Shown: positions 47,117-58,902, counted from the first letter of the stretch. The stretch: DNA of 64,000 nt from Ilex aquifolium (GCA_951799425.1 OX637405.1:19813089-19877088); one strand, 5' to 3'. A program made the numbers and translations. Notes: generated by a model not told the origin, from the sequence alone.

Positions 47117-47121
47117 TTTAG

Positions 47122-47309
47122 GGCCATACTAGACAGTAGGCTATTCACTCGCCATTGAGGCAATTTAATAAACACATTATCATCATCAGTCGATACCTCA
47201 TTCATTATTAACAATTTAACATTACTTATGAAGACTAAACTCACCACTCAAAGCCACGTAACATTTTTACATTACTATCTTCAAATCCATAATCAACTCA
47301 TTAATACAT
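47122..47309 (-). mobile_element. F-like LTR (minus strand), part 2
   Basis: Continuation of 33910-34434 after the E array; bounded on the right by solo LTR I. No coding signal. Confidence 0.55.
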
Positions 47310-47580
47310 TGATAATGATTAACCCTAATTAGTATGTAAATTAGAATAATTAAATAAGTCAAACTGATATGATAAAATAACTAAAAACTATCAATTAGAG
47401 TTAATTAGGGTTTGTGTGTAAATTAGGGTTTTAATTATGTTATGTTTAAAATTTCAGGGTTTAATGCGGAATTACCAGAGAATACGAGGAACAATATGTC
47501 AAAGCTTGAAACAACAAAGGAGCAAAGTGTAAAATACACAAAACAAGAGTTAGCACATCAACTTGATTTCCAGCAAGGCT

Positions 47581-47617
47581 CCACCGTCTGGACGGTGGAG
47601 GGGCATCCGGACGGTGG
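47581..47617. repeat. Palindromes with ACCGTCCGGACGGT-like core
   Basis: An 18-base palindrome with one central mismatch, then ATCCGGACGGTGG. TCYGGA cores are 19 bases apart. The core is that of the unrelated E family. Confidence 0.85.
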
Positions 47618-48200
47618 CCCTTGGCGGCTGAGCTTTATCCTTCCACCTCTTGCTTCCTTTTTTCTATATATAGGCCATGCATGGCATTCTTCTTCACTTG
47701 GCCGGGGAAGGAGAGAAATAGAGCTCCTGAGAGAATTCCAAAAGAAAAAAAGAAAGAGAAAAAGAAAGAGAGAAAGAGAAAGTGCAATCCAATCCGGTCT
47801 GTGATACACTCCAATCGATATTCTGTATTTTTACATTTCTGTTGTATCTTTCTATTCGGATTGTTGAACTGCTACCACTTTTTTGTCTTGATTGATAATA
47901 AAAGTGGTTGTGTTTCAGTTGTTCCTTGTGAAAGAAGTTTTAGAGTTTGTATTTTAATTTCAGTTGTAATGGAAACTGCACGCACTCCTTGCTTGTCTAT
48001 AGCAATGGGGCGTGAGTAGTTACGTATATCCTCCAGTGAGAGGTAAACATATGTATAATGTTGGTTAACCTCTGGAAATGTTGATGTTTTATTCATATAT
48101 TTATTTATATATGTATTATATGCTTCATGCATGATACAGTGATGTACGTAATTTTGGTGTTGTGCCTAGAATTATGTCATCAGTGCATCATCAACCTGTC

Positions 48201-48770
48201 AGTTAAATATCTACGGTGTTCCTATCGGTATGACTTGTCCTCCACCTGAATGCTGAGGATGTTCTATTGATACATGGTACAAAACCTAAATGATCCTCAT
48301 GAATGGTTTGTCCTTCTGGGTTATTAGGGTTGTTTAACTACTATAGATAACTATATTGTGAGTTAAATATCTACGGTGTTCCTATCGGTATGGCTTGTCC
48401 TCCACCGGAACGCTGAGGATGTTCAACTGGTATATATAGATTACATATGGCCTATTGAGTAATTTAAGTACTCCTCATGAATGGTTTGTCCTTCTGGTTC
48501 ACTTGAATTAGTCAATTGGCACATCTATAACTAGCTAACCTAAGAAGTTGTTGTGTTATAACTTAATACCACCAGCTAACCTAAGAAGTTGTTGTGTTAT
48601 GGTTTATTATATACGCACTTACTATCAAGAGATCAATTGAATAATTCAAGTATTCCTCATGAATGACTTGTCCTTCTGGTTTGCTTGGATTAATCAATTG
48701 TCATGGATACCACCAGCTAACCTAAGAAGTTGATGTGTGATGGTTTATATACATCAGACCTACTAGTTAA
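48201..48770 (+). repeat. Nested tandem repeats inside LTR I
   Basis: AGTTAAATATCTACGGTGTT at 48201 and 48361 marks a 160-bp duplication. CTCATGAATG-TTGTCCTTCTGG recurs near 48296, 48474 and 48656, and CTAACCTAAGAAGTTG near 48536, 48574 and 48717. Confidence 0.8.
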
Positions 48771-49154
48771 CTTGCCAGTTACATGGAAGTTAATTGATGT
48801 AAGGTGGCATTTTCAATACTTGACCAATATAAAGCATATGAGATCCTTAAACTGAAGGATACTTTTTATATTATTGTCATCATCTTTAAACAATCTATCT
48901 GCAAACAAAAGCTTAATTAGATTAATTATCAATCTAAGCTCACATCACAAGCTATCTCATGTCACACTACTTATATAACAACTACATTGTTTTTATTTTA
49001 TTTCCTAATTATTAAAAACTCTTCGTGGGATCGATACTTGGACTTAAAACCGAGAAAACTACAATTCGACCACTTAAACTTGGGTGTATAATATAAATCA
49101 GATCACGAAATAGTGCGAATCAGATAACATATAGACATATTCTTGTCATTATCA

Positions 49155-50361
49155 ATTGCATGAAAAAGCACACTCACCTCAAGTCCAACGGTATTACCAC
49201 TTAGTCCCCATATGAGACTTTAGGCGTACTTCACTTAGGTGTAGATGCCTCAGTTCCTACTACATATCGTAATAAATCACATGTAAATATCCTTCACATA
49301 TGCATCATATCTTAGATGTGCATGTATGATTACGTATTCATGCTTGCACTAACACATTTCCAAATGCCTCCCCAAGTGATGTAATTTAAATCACTCAAAT
49401 CGTTGCTTGCCAATTACCCATTTTGCATAGACTGTATTTTGTTTTAATCAACAATTCATGTAGTTTTAAGCAACTGGGACTATAAGGAGTGTATTTGAAC
49501 TTAACTGGATGTCCAGACAAGTTTTTAGAAGAGTTTGATAGGATTCTGGAATACTACAGCAAAACAGCCCAAAGCTAAGCTTGTTGTATCGGTTCATCGC
49601 AAGGTAGAATGCTTTATACCGGTTCTAGCCCATCCAGAACCTCATTGTACCGGTTCTACCTGTGCCTGTACCGATACAACCTTATGTAGAGAACTCAAAC
49701 TCGATTCCAACTTCTTCCTCCACCATTGTTTCTCAACCCTAACACAAAAGCTTTAGAACATAACAATTTAAAGAAAATAAATTACCTTCGATGCGACCCA
49801 TTTCTTTCGAACTCTTCGAAACCTCCAAACTCAAAGAACCAAGGTTTCTTATCTTCCTAACCTCACACAACTTAACCCTTGGGTAGTCTAAAAAATTGTA
49901 AGGTGAATTAAGAAAAGTAAGTTTTCTTTAGCTCTAAGAAGACAAAAAAATATCCCCCTTAGAACCAAAAACCATGTCTCTCCGGAAACCCACCACCCTC
50001 TCTAAAACATGCAAGATCCAATTCTACAAGAGAACCTTCCTTTTATACCTCCTCACTTTAAGCCTGAGAGCCACCCTTATGCCGAGTGTCCCTCCTAAGT
50101 CACCCATATTCCGCCACCTACCCCTACATCCCCCTTTGTTTCTCTTATTCTCATAATTAACACATTGATTTCCTAGCATATATTAAACTTCATCCAATCT
50201 CTTTACATCTTAGAAATTTAATCCTACCAACGTTTAATTAAAATCTTATCTTAACCATCACAACACTAGTTAATGCAATTAAGCCCTTAACTAATTATTA
50301 AAAATTGCACTTATGCCCACAACATTATATAAAATGACATGATATGCATGTTTAGGTCTCA
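49155..50361 (-). mobile_element. F-like LTR (minus strand), part 3
   Basis: Right part of the LTR begun at 33910; on the minus strand it starts near 50361 with TGAGACC. Contains (A/T)ACCGGTTCTA sites (49585-49680). A 60-codon frame at 49974 is low-complexity and not supported as a gene. Confidence 0.6.
49585..49680. repeat. Degenerate palindromes, GAACCGGTTC/TACCGGTTCTA type
   Basis: Sites near 49588, 49617, 49648 and 49670, variants of the AGAACCGGTTCT seen at 7766-7777 in the F LTR. Confidence 0.6.
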
Positions 50362-50963
50362 TACATATGAAGCATTAGAATATTAAAAAAATTATTTGGA
50401 TCAAAACTTAGAAAGAAAGGAAAAGAAATATATTAGTGAAAACAACTTTAGTTTACTTTTTATCCATAAATGGTAGAATCTTGCTATCAAAGTTATTGTG
50501 GTCAAATTATATAGATTGTAAACATATCTTAAATTTATTAGGGTCAAGTATTTGTAATTATTTAGTAGTTTTTTAGATACTAAAATTTTATTATTAAATG
50601 TTAAGATGTGAGATAGAACTTAAAGAAATTTTAGATAATTTAACTAATGATGGTCATTTTTCGTAGGTGTGTGGGTGAGCACGTGAATTGTGCAATTATG
50701 TGTGGCTGGTGGTCATATTTTCATTTGAGCATCGTTAATCGCCGTGATATTTATTTTGGTGAAATACTCGAGACATTTCCACTCGTGTGTGAGGTGCACT
50801 TGGTGGCGTGGTTAAAATTGAGATACATGTTCGTAGCCATGAGTGGTGAACATGATTGTACGAAATGCTCCGACTGACGCCTAGAATGTTGTCGTGATTG
50901 ACCAGGTATAAAGCCATAAGTATTTTGTATATTCGAATGTTCGGCTTTGTTTAACAGGTTCGA
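50362..50963 (+). mobile_element. 3' LTR of H, continuation
   Basis: 50640-50950 is collinear with 32650-33260 of the H 5' LTR. Interrupted at 50964 by the copia element. Confidence 0.7.
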
Positions 50964-51295
50964 TGTTGGTTACCCAGGGCCAAAAAAACACCTCTAACAC
51001 AATATAAACAAAGAAGAATTATTTATTTCTCTCTAGAAATAAATACAAGAATTTTTCACAAGAAAACTATCAAGACCTCTATAGGATCTCTCTATCTCTG
51101 TTTCTTCCTCATTTTTGGAATGATTTTGGCTTTCATTAAGCTCTCTATTTGTAGGGAATTTCTAGCCAAAAACAAAATGGAGGGCTCCCAAAAATTTCGG
51201 CCAGCAAAAACTCTGGAGAAAAAATTTATGTTGACAACTTCTCCGGTGACAAAATCTCAGGCGAAAACTTCTGGATGAGGCTTCTAGATCCGTCA
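50964..51295 (-). repeat. 3' LTR of Ty1/copia element (332 bp)
   Basis: On the minus strand TGACGGATC ... AACCAACA, with the polypurine tract CTGGAGGGGGAGAAT (51310-51296) directly upstream. The short LTR and CT-rich content fit TNT1/Tork elements. Confidence 0.8.
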
Positions 51296-51365
51296 ATTCT
51301 CCCCCTCCAGAATCATCAGAAGAGAATGTAATCAGACAATCATCCCGACAACGTCCCTACACAGT

Positions 51366-52380
51366 TCAAGCTTTCTCCTGAGTAACCACCTTTGTCAACA
51401 TGTCTGCTGGATTATCCTTTGTGTGGATCTTCACTAGTTTCAACAATTGTTTCTCCATCACCTCGCATATACAATGATAGAGAATATCAATATGCTTCAT
51501 CTGAGAATGGTACATTGAGTTCTTGCTCAAGTCCAGAACACTTTGACTATCACAATTTAGCTTGTATTCCTTCTGCTTAATACCTAGTTCTTGGAAAAAC
51601 CGCTTTAGCCACAACATTTCCTTACCAGCTTTAGCTGTAGCAATGTACTCTAACTCTGTCATGGATAAAGCTATGCACTTCTGCAACCTTGACTTCCATG
51701 AAACAGCTCCCCCTACAAAAGTGTAGAGAAATCCTGATGTATATTTTCTACCATCAATATCTCCTACTATATCTAAATCTATATAGCCTTCCAAAATGCG
51801 TTGAAATCCCTTGTAACACAAGCATATCTTCGAAGTACCCTTAAGGTATTTGAGAATCCACTTGACCGCCTCCAAATGTTCTTTCCCTGGATTGGAAAGA
51901 AATCTGCTTACCATACCCACTGCATGAGCAATGTTTGGCCTAGTACATATCATTGCATACATTAGACCATTAAACGCCCAACATCTGAAGAGTAGGGAAC
52001 CGTTGCCATGTCTTCTATCTCCTTATTTGATGAGGGACATGAATTCTTGCTCAACTTGAAATGTTTAGCTAGTGGAATGCTGACTGGCTTGGCTGTGTCC
52101 ATGTTGAACCTCTATCACCCGTTCAATGTATTTCTCTTATGATAACCACAATTTCTTGGTATTCCTATCATGAACAATTTGTATGCCTAGTATATGTTGC
52201 ATTGAGCCTAAGTCCTTCATGTCAAAGGACTTGGAAAATTCTTTTTTTAACTGGTTAATCTTTGTTGCGTCCTTTCCGACAATCAACATGTCGTCAATAT
52301 AAAGTAGGAGTACGACGAAATTGCCATCTGAGAATCTCCAAACATAAACACACTAATCTACAGTAGTCCGCTTATAGCCT
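51366..52380 (-). pseudogene. Copia reverse transcriptase C terminus and RNase H
   Basis: The 198-residue open frame 51366-51962 carries the end of reverse transcriptase (YAMICTRPNIAHAVGMVSRF, HLEAVKWILKYLKGT) and RNase H (VSWKSRLQKCIALSMTELEY, KHIDILYHCICEVME, KDNPADMLTK). Upstream, after breaks between 51963 and 52280, the catalytic YIDD motif is readable at 52301-52290. The Glu-dependent STTEAEY motif reads SMTELEY. Confidence 0.85.
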
Positions 52381-53136
52381 TGACCCACCATAAATGAGTC
52401 AAACTTCCTCTACCACTGTCTCGGTGCTTGCTTGAGGCCATACAGACTCTTCCTCAACTTGCAGACTAGATTTTTCTTTCCTAGAACCTTGAAACCTTTC
52501 AGTTTTTCCATATAGATTTCTTCATAAAGAAATGTTGCTTTCACGTCCATTTGTTCAAGCTCTATGTTTAAACTAGCTACTAATCTTAGAATGACTCTAA
52601 TTGGGGTCATCTTAACAACTGGTGAGAAAATCTTGTCAAATTCAATTCCTTTATTCTATTGGAATCCTTTAACGACCAATCAAGCCTTCACCAATTTTTC
52701 GTTGTCGTCTTTCTTCAAATTGAACACCCATTTCTTTTTTACCTTTCGAAAGCTTCACCAGCTCATAGGTTTGATTTTTCTATAAGGAATCTATCTCATC
52801 TTGGATAGCTTGCATTCACTAGTATTTATCCATATAAGCTTGTGCTTCTTGGAAACTCTCTAGCTCCCCCTCATCAGTAAGTAGAAGATAGTATGACTTC
52901 AGATATCTACTCGATGAAATGCATTCTCTTTCAAATCTTCGTGATTAAGGCTCGTCAGTTATATGAGGTATACCATCATCTGATTGATGTAATGGTCCTA
53001 CAACATCTAGTGGAGGGGGTTGCAGCTCCCCCTACTCAACACCTTCTTCATCATGTTGTTCTAATTCTAGAGCTTCATCCTGCAGTTCGTCATTATTTGT
53101 GGCAAACTGTAACAGTGCAGGGTCTAAAATAATGTC
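52381..53136 (-). pseudogene. Copia reverse transcriptase N-terminal part (broken)
   Basis: 52410-52610 gives LVASLNIELEQMDVKATFLY, EEIYMEKLKGF and CKLRKSLYGLKQAPRQW, the standard copia fingers/palm blocks (the first catalytic Asp in DVK is kept). Stops occur between 52610 and 53136. Confidence 0.8.
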
Positions 53137-54597
53137 CTATTCTCTAGAACTAGAACTATTAGATTTTCTGGGATTTTCAAAGTCCTCATATACCTGGTTT
53201 TCATGGAACACCACGTCCTTGTTGCTGATAATCTTTTTAGCCTTTGGGTCCCATAATATGTATCTAAAATTTTCATCTCCGTAGCCTATAAAGATGCATG
53301 GAGTAGTCTTGACATCAAGCTTTTGCCTCTGCTCCTTGGATATATGTGAAAATGCCTTGCATCCAAATATTCTTAATTTGGAATAGGAGAGATTCCTAGT
53401 AGACCACACCTTCTTCAGAATATCAAAATTCAACAGTACTGAGGGTGATCTATTTATCAAATAACAAGCAGCATGAACAACTTCACCCCAGAACGGATTC
53501 AGTAGCTTTGCCATACTAAGCATGCATCAGACTCTTTCCACAATGGTATGATTAATCCTTTCCGCTACACCATTATGTTGTGGGGTACATGGGACCATCT
53601 TCTCTTGTCTGATACCATAGTTACCATAGTACTCTTTGAACTCTCTAGAAGTGTATTCGCCTCCATTGTCTGTTAAGAGACACTTCAGCTTTTTTCCTGT
53701 ATCTTGTTCTACCATGGCATGGAACCTTTTGAAGCATTCGAGTACTTGATCCTTTTTCTTTAGGAAATACACCCACACCTTCCATAAAACATCATCAATA
53801 AAGGTCATAAAATATCTATTGCCACCAAATGATTCCACCTCCAGGGGATCGCAAACAATAGAGCGTACTAGGCTTAACAACTTTGATCTCCTCTTCATAG
53901 AGGACTTGAATGAGACTTGATGGTGTTTACCAAAAAAGTAATGTTCGCAAGGATTTAGAGCAACATCCTTGGAAACTGTGATGAGATCCTTCTTTGCTAA
54001 GGTAAACAACCCTTTTTCCCTCATGTGACCGAGTCTCTGGTGCCACAGATTGGGTGACGCCTCATTTTTAACTACATTGAAGTTGTCTGAGCAAACCTTC
54101 ACATGGGTTTTGTAAAGCGAGCCACAAATATGTCCTCGGGCGACAACCACGACACCCTTCGTGAGCTTCCATGTGCTATTGCCGAAGTGGTTATCGTAAC
54201 TTTGTCTATCAAGCGCTATCACAGAAAGTAGATTTAACCAAAGGTTGGGCACATTTCTGACATTCTTCAATACCAATGTACAACCAACATTTGTTTTTAT
54301 CTGAATATCACCAATTCCCATGATCTTGGAAGAACTGGTGTTTCCCATCTTCATCGTACCAAAATCTCCGACTTTGTACATCGAAAAGAAATCGATGTGT
54401 GAAGTAGCATGGTAAGAAGTTATACTATCTACCACCCACTTAGCATTATGGCTAGAAACATGAAGGCATATCTCCACTTTGGCAGAAAGAATGGCTACAT
54501 CCACTGATAGAGTGACTAGTGTCTCTCCATTTTGTTTCTTTAGCTGATTATTGCCTTGGCCTTGCCCTCGTAGCAACTTGTGGCAATTTTTCTTCAT
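53137..54597 (-). pseudogene. Copia protease and integrase (two frames split by one nonsense codon)
   Basis: 54597-53527 is the longest open frame of the window (356 residues): protease active site WVVDSITSYHAT (normally DSGA; probably inactive), the integrase zinc finger (WHQRLGHMREKGLFTLAKK ... CEHYFFGKHH, one Cys lost), and the D,D-35-E core with FIDDVLWKVWVY, LLTDNGGEYTSREF and CTPQHNGVAERINHTIVERV. A TGA at 53526-53524, explainable as CGA to TGA, separates it from 53523-53137 (KLLNPFWGEVVHAACYLINR, FGCKAFSHI, PCIFIGYGDENF). Strongly TNT1-like. Confidence 0.9.
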
Positions 54598-55042
54598 GTG
54601 GCCCTACATGCCACAAAGGTAACATTTGTATTTGGGTCTTCCACCACCATTTGATCTCCTTATTTTTGTGACCTTCCTATACTCTTACTCATTCCTCTAC
54701 TACTTCCTTGATGTTTGTCTCTGCTCTCCGTGATGAGAACATTTGATTGGTAAATACCGGCATCATTTCTCCTTGCCTCCTTATTGAATAGGGCATCTTT
54801 AACCATTGACATAGTAAGTTTGCCTACCAGAGCCAAATTGCTAAAAGAGACTACCAGCGTCTCCCAACTGTCTGGTAGAGAACTGAGAAGTATATGGGCT
54901 TATTCTTCATCCCCCAGCTTCAATTCTACATATGATAATTGATTTACCAGGCTCTGAAACTCACTGGTGTGCTCGGCAATTGAGGTTCCACCTTTTAATT
55001 TTAGATTCACCAACTGCCTCATCAAAATGGCTTTATTCACCA
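54598..55042 (-). pseudogene. Copia gag C-terminal half (broken, 5'-truncated)
   Basis: The minus strand gives KAILMRQLVNLKLKGGTSI, AEHTSEFQSLVNQLSYVELK, a stop, then SLPDSWETLVVSFSN, and a zinc knuckle CYLCGM-stop-GHMKKNC near 54590-54625 with a nonsense codon inside. Everything upstream (gag N terminus, 5' LTR) is missing at the junction with the gypsy element G near 55042. Confidence 0.8.
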
Positions 55043-55440
55043 CGGTACCAATACTTATTGTTGCAAATAGTGGTGAAGGCTATGATGTGTACATAGATGC
55101 CTCTTTACGGGGTTTGAGTTGTGTGTTAATGCAGAATAGGAAGGTAGTCGCTTATGGATCGAGACAGTTGAAGATTCATGACTAGAATTATCCTACCCAT
55201 GATTTAGAGCTTGCATCTATGGTGTTTGCTCTCAATTTGTGGAGGTGCTATTTGTATAGAGAGAAATTTCAGGTCTACTCTGATCATAAGAGTCTAAAAT
55301 ATATCTTCACTCAGAAGGATCTCAATCTTCGACAAAGACGTTGGATCGAGTATTTGGAGGATTATGATTTCACCCTGAATTATCACCCAGGAAAGGCCAA
55401 TGTGGTAGCAGATGCACTTAGTAGGAAGTCCTGGAGTATA
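55043..55440 (+). pseudogene. RNase H of chromovirus G
   Basis: YDVYIDASLRGLSCVLMQN with the catalytic Asp kept, then VVAYGSRQLKIHD, a TAG at 55183-55185, [40 protein letters not shown] and [10 protein letters not shown]. The element begins abruptly here; gag, protease and reverse transcriptase are absent. Confidence 0.88.
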
Positions 55441-56393
55441 GTATATTCTCTGGAAGTAAGTAGGTGGAAGATGATAGAAGCTTTGAAGGATTTTGATTTA
55501 TTGGTGGACAAACAAGGAAGCCAACCATGTTTTTATAATTTAGTGGCTCAACCTGTACTCCGGGAGAGAGTTATAAAATTTCAAAGGATGGATCCATCAC
55601 TAGAGGAAATTCGGGGTCGACTTGAGAGAGGCGAGACTGTGGAAAATTGGTCTTTGCATGGAGAGGAAGTGAGGTTTAAAGGAAGGTTGTGTATTCTGAA
55701 AAATACCCAATTGAGAGAAGAGATTTTGAATGAAAATCATGGATCTCGGCTTACCATCCATCCGGGTAGTACTAAGATGTACCGGGATATGAGACGCCAG
55801 TACTGGTGGAAGGGTATGAAGCGGGATATAGCTAATTTCATTGCCAAGTGTGCGGTTTGTCAGCAAGTAAAGGTCAAACACCAGAGACCGGGGGGATTAC
55901 TACAATCTTTACCAATTCCCTAGTGGAAGTGTGATCATATCACAATGGACTTCGTGTCGGGGTTACCGCGGACCACCAAGGGACATAATGCAATTTGGGT
56001 GATTGTGGATAGACTCACAAAGACGGCCCATTTCTTACCTATAAAGACAAGGGATACATTAGTGACTAAGTCACTTGTATATTCATGAGATAGTAAGGCT
56101 TCACAGAGTGCCTCTATCCATTGTGTCAGATCGTGATAGTATGTTTGTGGCCCACTTTTGGCAGAGTTTACAGAGATCTTTGGGAACGAACTTACACTTT
56201 AACACTGCATTTCATCCTCAAATGGATGGACAATCTGAGAGAGTGATTCAGATTGTGGAAGACATGTTGAGGGCGTCTGCCTTAGATTTCAAAGGGAGTT
56301 GGAGTGAGCATTTAACGTTGGTGGAATTTGCATATAACAATAGCTATCAAGCTAGTATTAAGATGACATCTTATGAGGCCTTGTATGGGAGAC
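55441..56393 (+). pseudogene. Integrase of chromovirus G, first part (broken)
   Basis: Zinc finger ([20 protein letters not shown] ... [11 protein letters not shown]), a TAG at 55921, first Asp in [13 protein letters not shown], a frameshift near 56071, then IVSDRDSMFVAHFWQSLQ (second Asp) and HPQMDGQSERVIQIVEDMLR (Glu). The frame is interrupted after YEALYGR by the solo LTR at 56394 and resumes at 58304 with PCRSP. Confidence 0.88.
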
Positions 56394-56580
56394 TGATTAG
56401 TACTCAAAATTAGCATTTTACTATGCCTTTTTAAGACTAACTGTACTTTGATGGAGTTTAAGTGATGTCATTTCAGGTCTTAAAGTGAACAAGGACTCAA
56501 AGAACAATAATTATGACACTTGAGTGTAACACCAGCACATTAGGGAACAAAATTGAAGAAGCTTGGAGCACACCAAGAAG

Positions 56581-56927
56581 GTTCGAACGCCAACTCACGT
56601 TCGAACGTCCATTTGAACTGTGAGCAGACCTAACTACTGAGAGAAGGCGTGTTGCAGCCAAGAAGGAAGACTCTGAGGCTCTGAGGCACTTGAGTATCAT
56701 GTTCGAATGCCATCTAACGTTAGAACGTAAACTTGAGTTGATTTAAGACCAGACTATTGCATAGAGTGTGGAAATGAACTTCACAGAAGACCACAGGCCA
56801 CTTGAGTGAGAAGGTCAGACCACATCTGGCGTTCGAACGCCCATACAGCAAAGAAAGAAGAAACGTTCGAACGCCCATAAAGCAGAAACAGAGACAACGT
56901 TCGAACGCCAACTCACGTTCGAACGTT
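56581..56927. repeat. Palindrome array, CGTTCGAACG type
   Basis: About eight CGTTCGAACG or near sites. Two pairs have the fixed form GTTCGAACGCCAACTCACG + TTCGAACGT (cores 18 bases apart; near 56581 and 56899). The one at 56702-56735 is decayed. Confidence 0.92.
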
Positions 56928-57019
56928 CTCCACAGACTGGTTGCAGAGTAGTTGATTTTTCACTTGGACTTAGGCGGCATACAATATTCCTTCACCCCCT
57001 CTTGTCTCCTCCTCTTGCC

Positions 57020-57027
57020 TATAAATA
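57020..57027 (+). promoter_or_regulatory. TATA box of C solo LTR
   Basis: TATAAATA about 95 bp after the last palindrome; same in the copy at 60900-60907. Confidence 0.75.
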
Positions 57028-58303
57028 CTCCCATTGTTGGAGAGCTAAAGGGGACCAAGTAGAGAGGTTGATGGAGGCTTAGACTCCCACCAATATTGTT
57101 GTAGAGTAATCTTATATTTCCTTGTATAAAGTAGTTGTTCTAGAGATTGGTTTGGCATTAGTCCAACATCTCTTAGCTTGTTATAGAAGTAGTTTTATAC
57201 TTATACTTTCATTTACATGCATAGAGGGATATAGCTTACCTTTGGTTGTGGATCACCCTCCAAAAGTGACTATTTTTCTTCTACCTCTAAATTGTGTTTC
57301 ATTCACTTCCATTGCTTGAACTTCTTTCTTCCCTTAGAGGAGTGAAACTCTTCCACCTTTCTAGAGCTTCGCTAAAGCCGTGAAGGGTGGAACATGATTC
57401 ACTCATTCTTTGTCGAATATCGACTCCTTGTTTATTGTGCTTTGTTTTGTGAACCCTCTACTTGGAAGAATGAGCATCACTCACTTTTCTAGCTTTACCA
57501 AAGCCATGAAGAGTGAGTAGTTTCTCATTCACTCTTTAGTAAGAGGAGAAGGGCATGTATAAATTATCCGAATGTTATATTTGTGCAATTTCGATTATGC
57601 TTATTGCTTTATATTCCCCATGCTTATTGAATGATTGATTGCATCTAGCAAAGCTAAGGTACTTTGTATAACTAAGAGTTCTTTCTATAACATAGATAAC
57701 TCTTGTATAGAAAGACTCATCGGTTCAAGGCAAGTACCCCAGCTAGATATTCATGACTACCCTTCAATCTTCACCATTATTGAGCTTCAATTAAAGAATG
57801 GAAATGAAACATTAATGTCATGATTGGATGTCTTGTAGAAACACTTGCTTGTTTGTAGACGGGTTAAGTCTCGGCACAGACAATTCTTGTAAACTTCTAG
57901 AAAGTCATCGGAATCATGTTCTTAATTTTCTTAATCCACCTTTATCTTTCGATTAACCTGTTGTTGACACGGGGGTTAATTGAGTTATCAAGCATAAATG
58001 TAACATACCGGATAATTAACTACATGTCCAGATCCTTGAACTAAAGAGTGACTCTTTTACATTAGAGCTTATTTCATATTTTGTTTAGAAAATTCTCTTG
58101 GAAAGAATCTTATATTCTGTCCATAAAATCTCACACCTCACAACTTCAAATCTTAATGGTTACAATCAATAGGTCTCCACCACTATTTACCCCAAAACAC
58201 CAAGAAGAGTTCCCTGTGGATTCGACTCCGGACTCAAACCGGATTATTACTACAACTTGACCGCCTGGACTTGGGTATTCACATTTTGGATCAAGTCAGA
58301 GAC

Positions 58304-58902
58304 CATGTAGATCACCGACGTGTTGGGCGGAAGCCAGGGAAAGTAGTTTATTTGGGCCCGAGATAGTCAGGGAAACTACTGAGAAAATTCAACTAATTCG
58401 GGAAAGACTATGCATAGCTCAGACTAGACAGAAAAGCTATGCGGACCGAAGGAGGAGACCTTTAGAATTCCAGGAGAGAGACTATGTGTTTCTCAAAGTG
58501 TCACCTAGGAAAGGGGTGTTTAGATTTGGCAAGAAAGAGAAGCTAGCCCCAAGGTACACTGGGCCATTTGAAGTGATCAAAGTTGTGGATAAAATGACGT
58601 ATCAACTTGGGTTACCAGCTCAATTGTCGGGAGTACACGATGTGTTCCATGTGTCAATGCTAAGAAAGTGCAAATCTGATATAACGCATGTAGTGGATTT
58701 GGAAGGAATTGAAATACAAGATGGAGGGACTTATGAAGAGCAAACGGTGAGGATTCTTGACACCAAAGAGAAAGTGCTTCGCAATAAAGTCATTTCACTT
58801 TGTGAAAGTATTGTGGCAACACCATGGAATGGAGGAAGCAACATGGGAACTAGAGCTGGAGATGCAAGAGAAGTACCCTCATTTGTTCTCTACATAAGGT
58901 AA
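58304..58902 (+). pseudogene. Integrase C terminus with chromodomain, chromovirus G
   Basis: Resumes the integrase after the solo [75 protein letters not shown], and a chromodomain ([20 protein letters not shown]). A one-base frameshift near 58800 shifts the last 35 codons; in the other frame [20 protein letters not shown] is readable. Closest relative in the window is the tail of element B. Confidence 0.88.

Larger units (their letters stand above)
47310..49154 (+). mobile_element. Solo LTR, family I (Athila/Tat-like layout)
   Basis: TGATAATGA ... TCATTATCA ends form an extended inverted repeat. It holds CCACCGTC(T)GGACGGTGG (47581-47598) and a second half-palindrome (47604-47617), TATATATA (47665-47672), a GAGA-rich leader and internal tandem repeats (48201-48770). 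The final segment (TGGGATCGATACTTGGACTT, near 49026) is laid out like the end of the Athila-like LTR. No target duplication could be recognised. Confidence 0.65.
56394..58298 (+). mobile_element. Solo LTR, Athila-like family C (1905 bp, TSD GAGAC)
   Basis: TGATTAGTACTC start, ATCAAGTCA end, flanked by GAGAC at 56389-56393 and 58299-58303, inside the integrase codons for Gly-Arg-Pro. Palindrome array 56581-56927, TATA box 57020-57027. Homologous along its length to 60259-62201. Confidence 0.95.

Noticed and set aside
47442-47804. Open frame of 120 codons as a host gene
   Set aside because: Falls in the palindrome/TATA/leader part of LTR I; ends in a Lys/Arg/Glu low-complexity run from a GAAAGA repeat; no domain.
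49974-50156. Possible small basic peptide
   Set aside because: Low complexity, inside an F-like LTR, no conservation visible.
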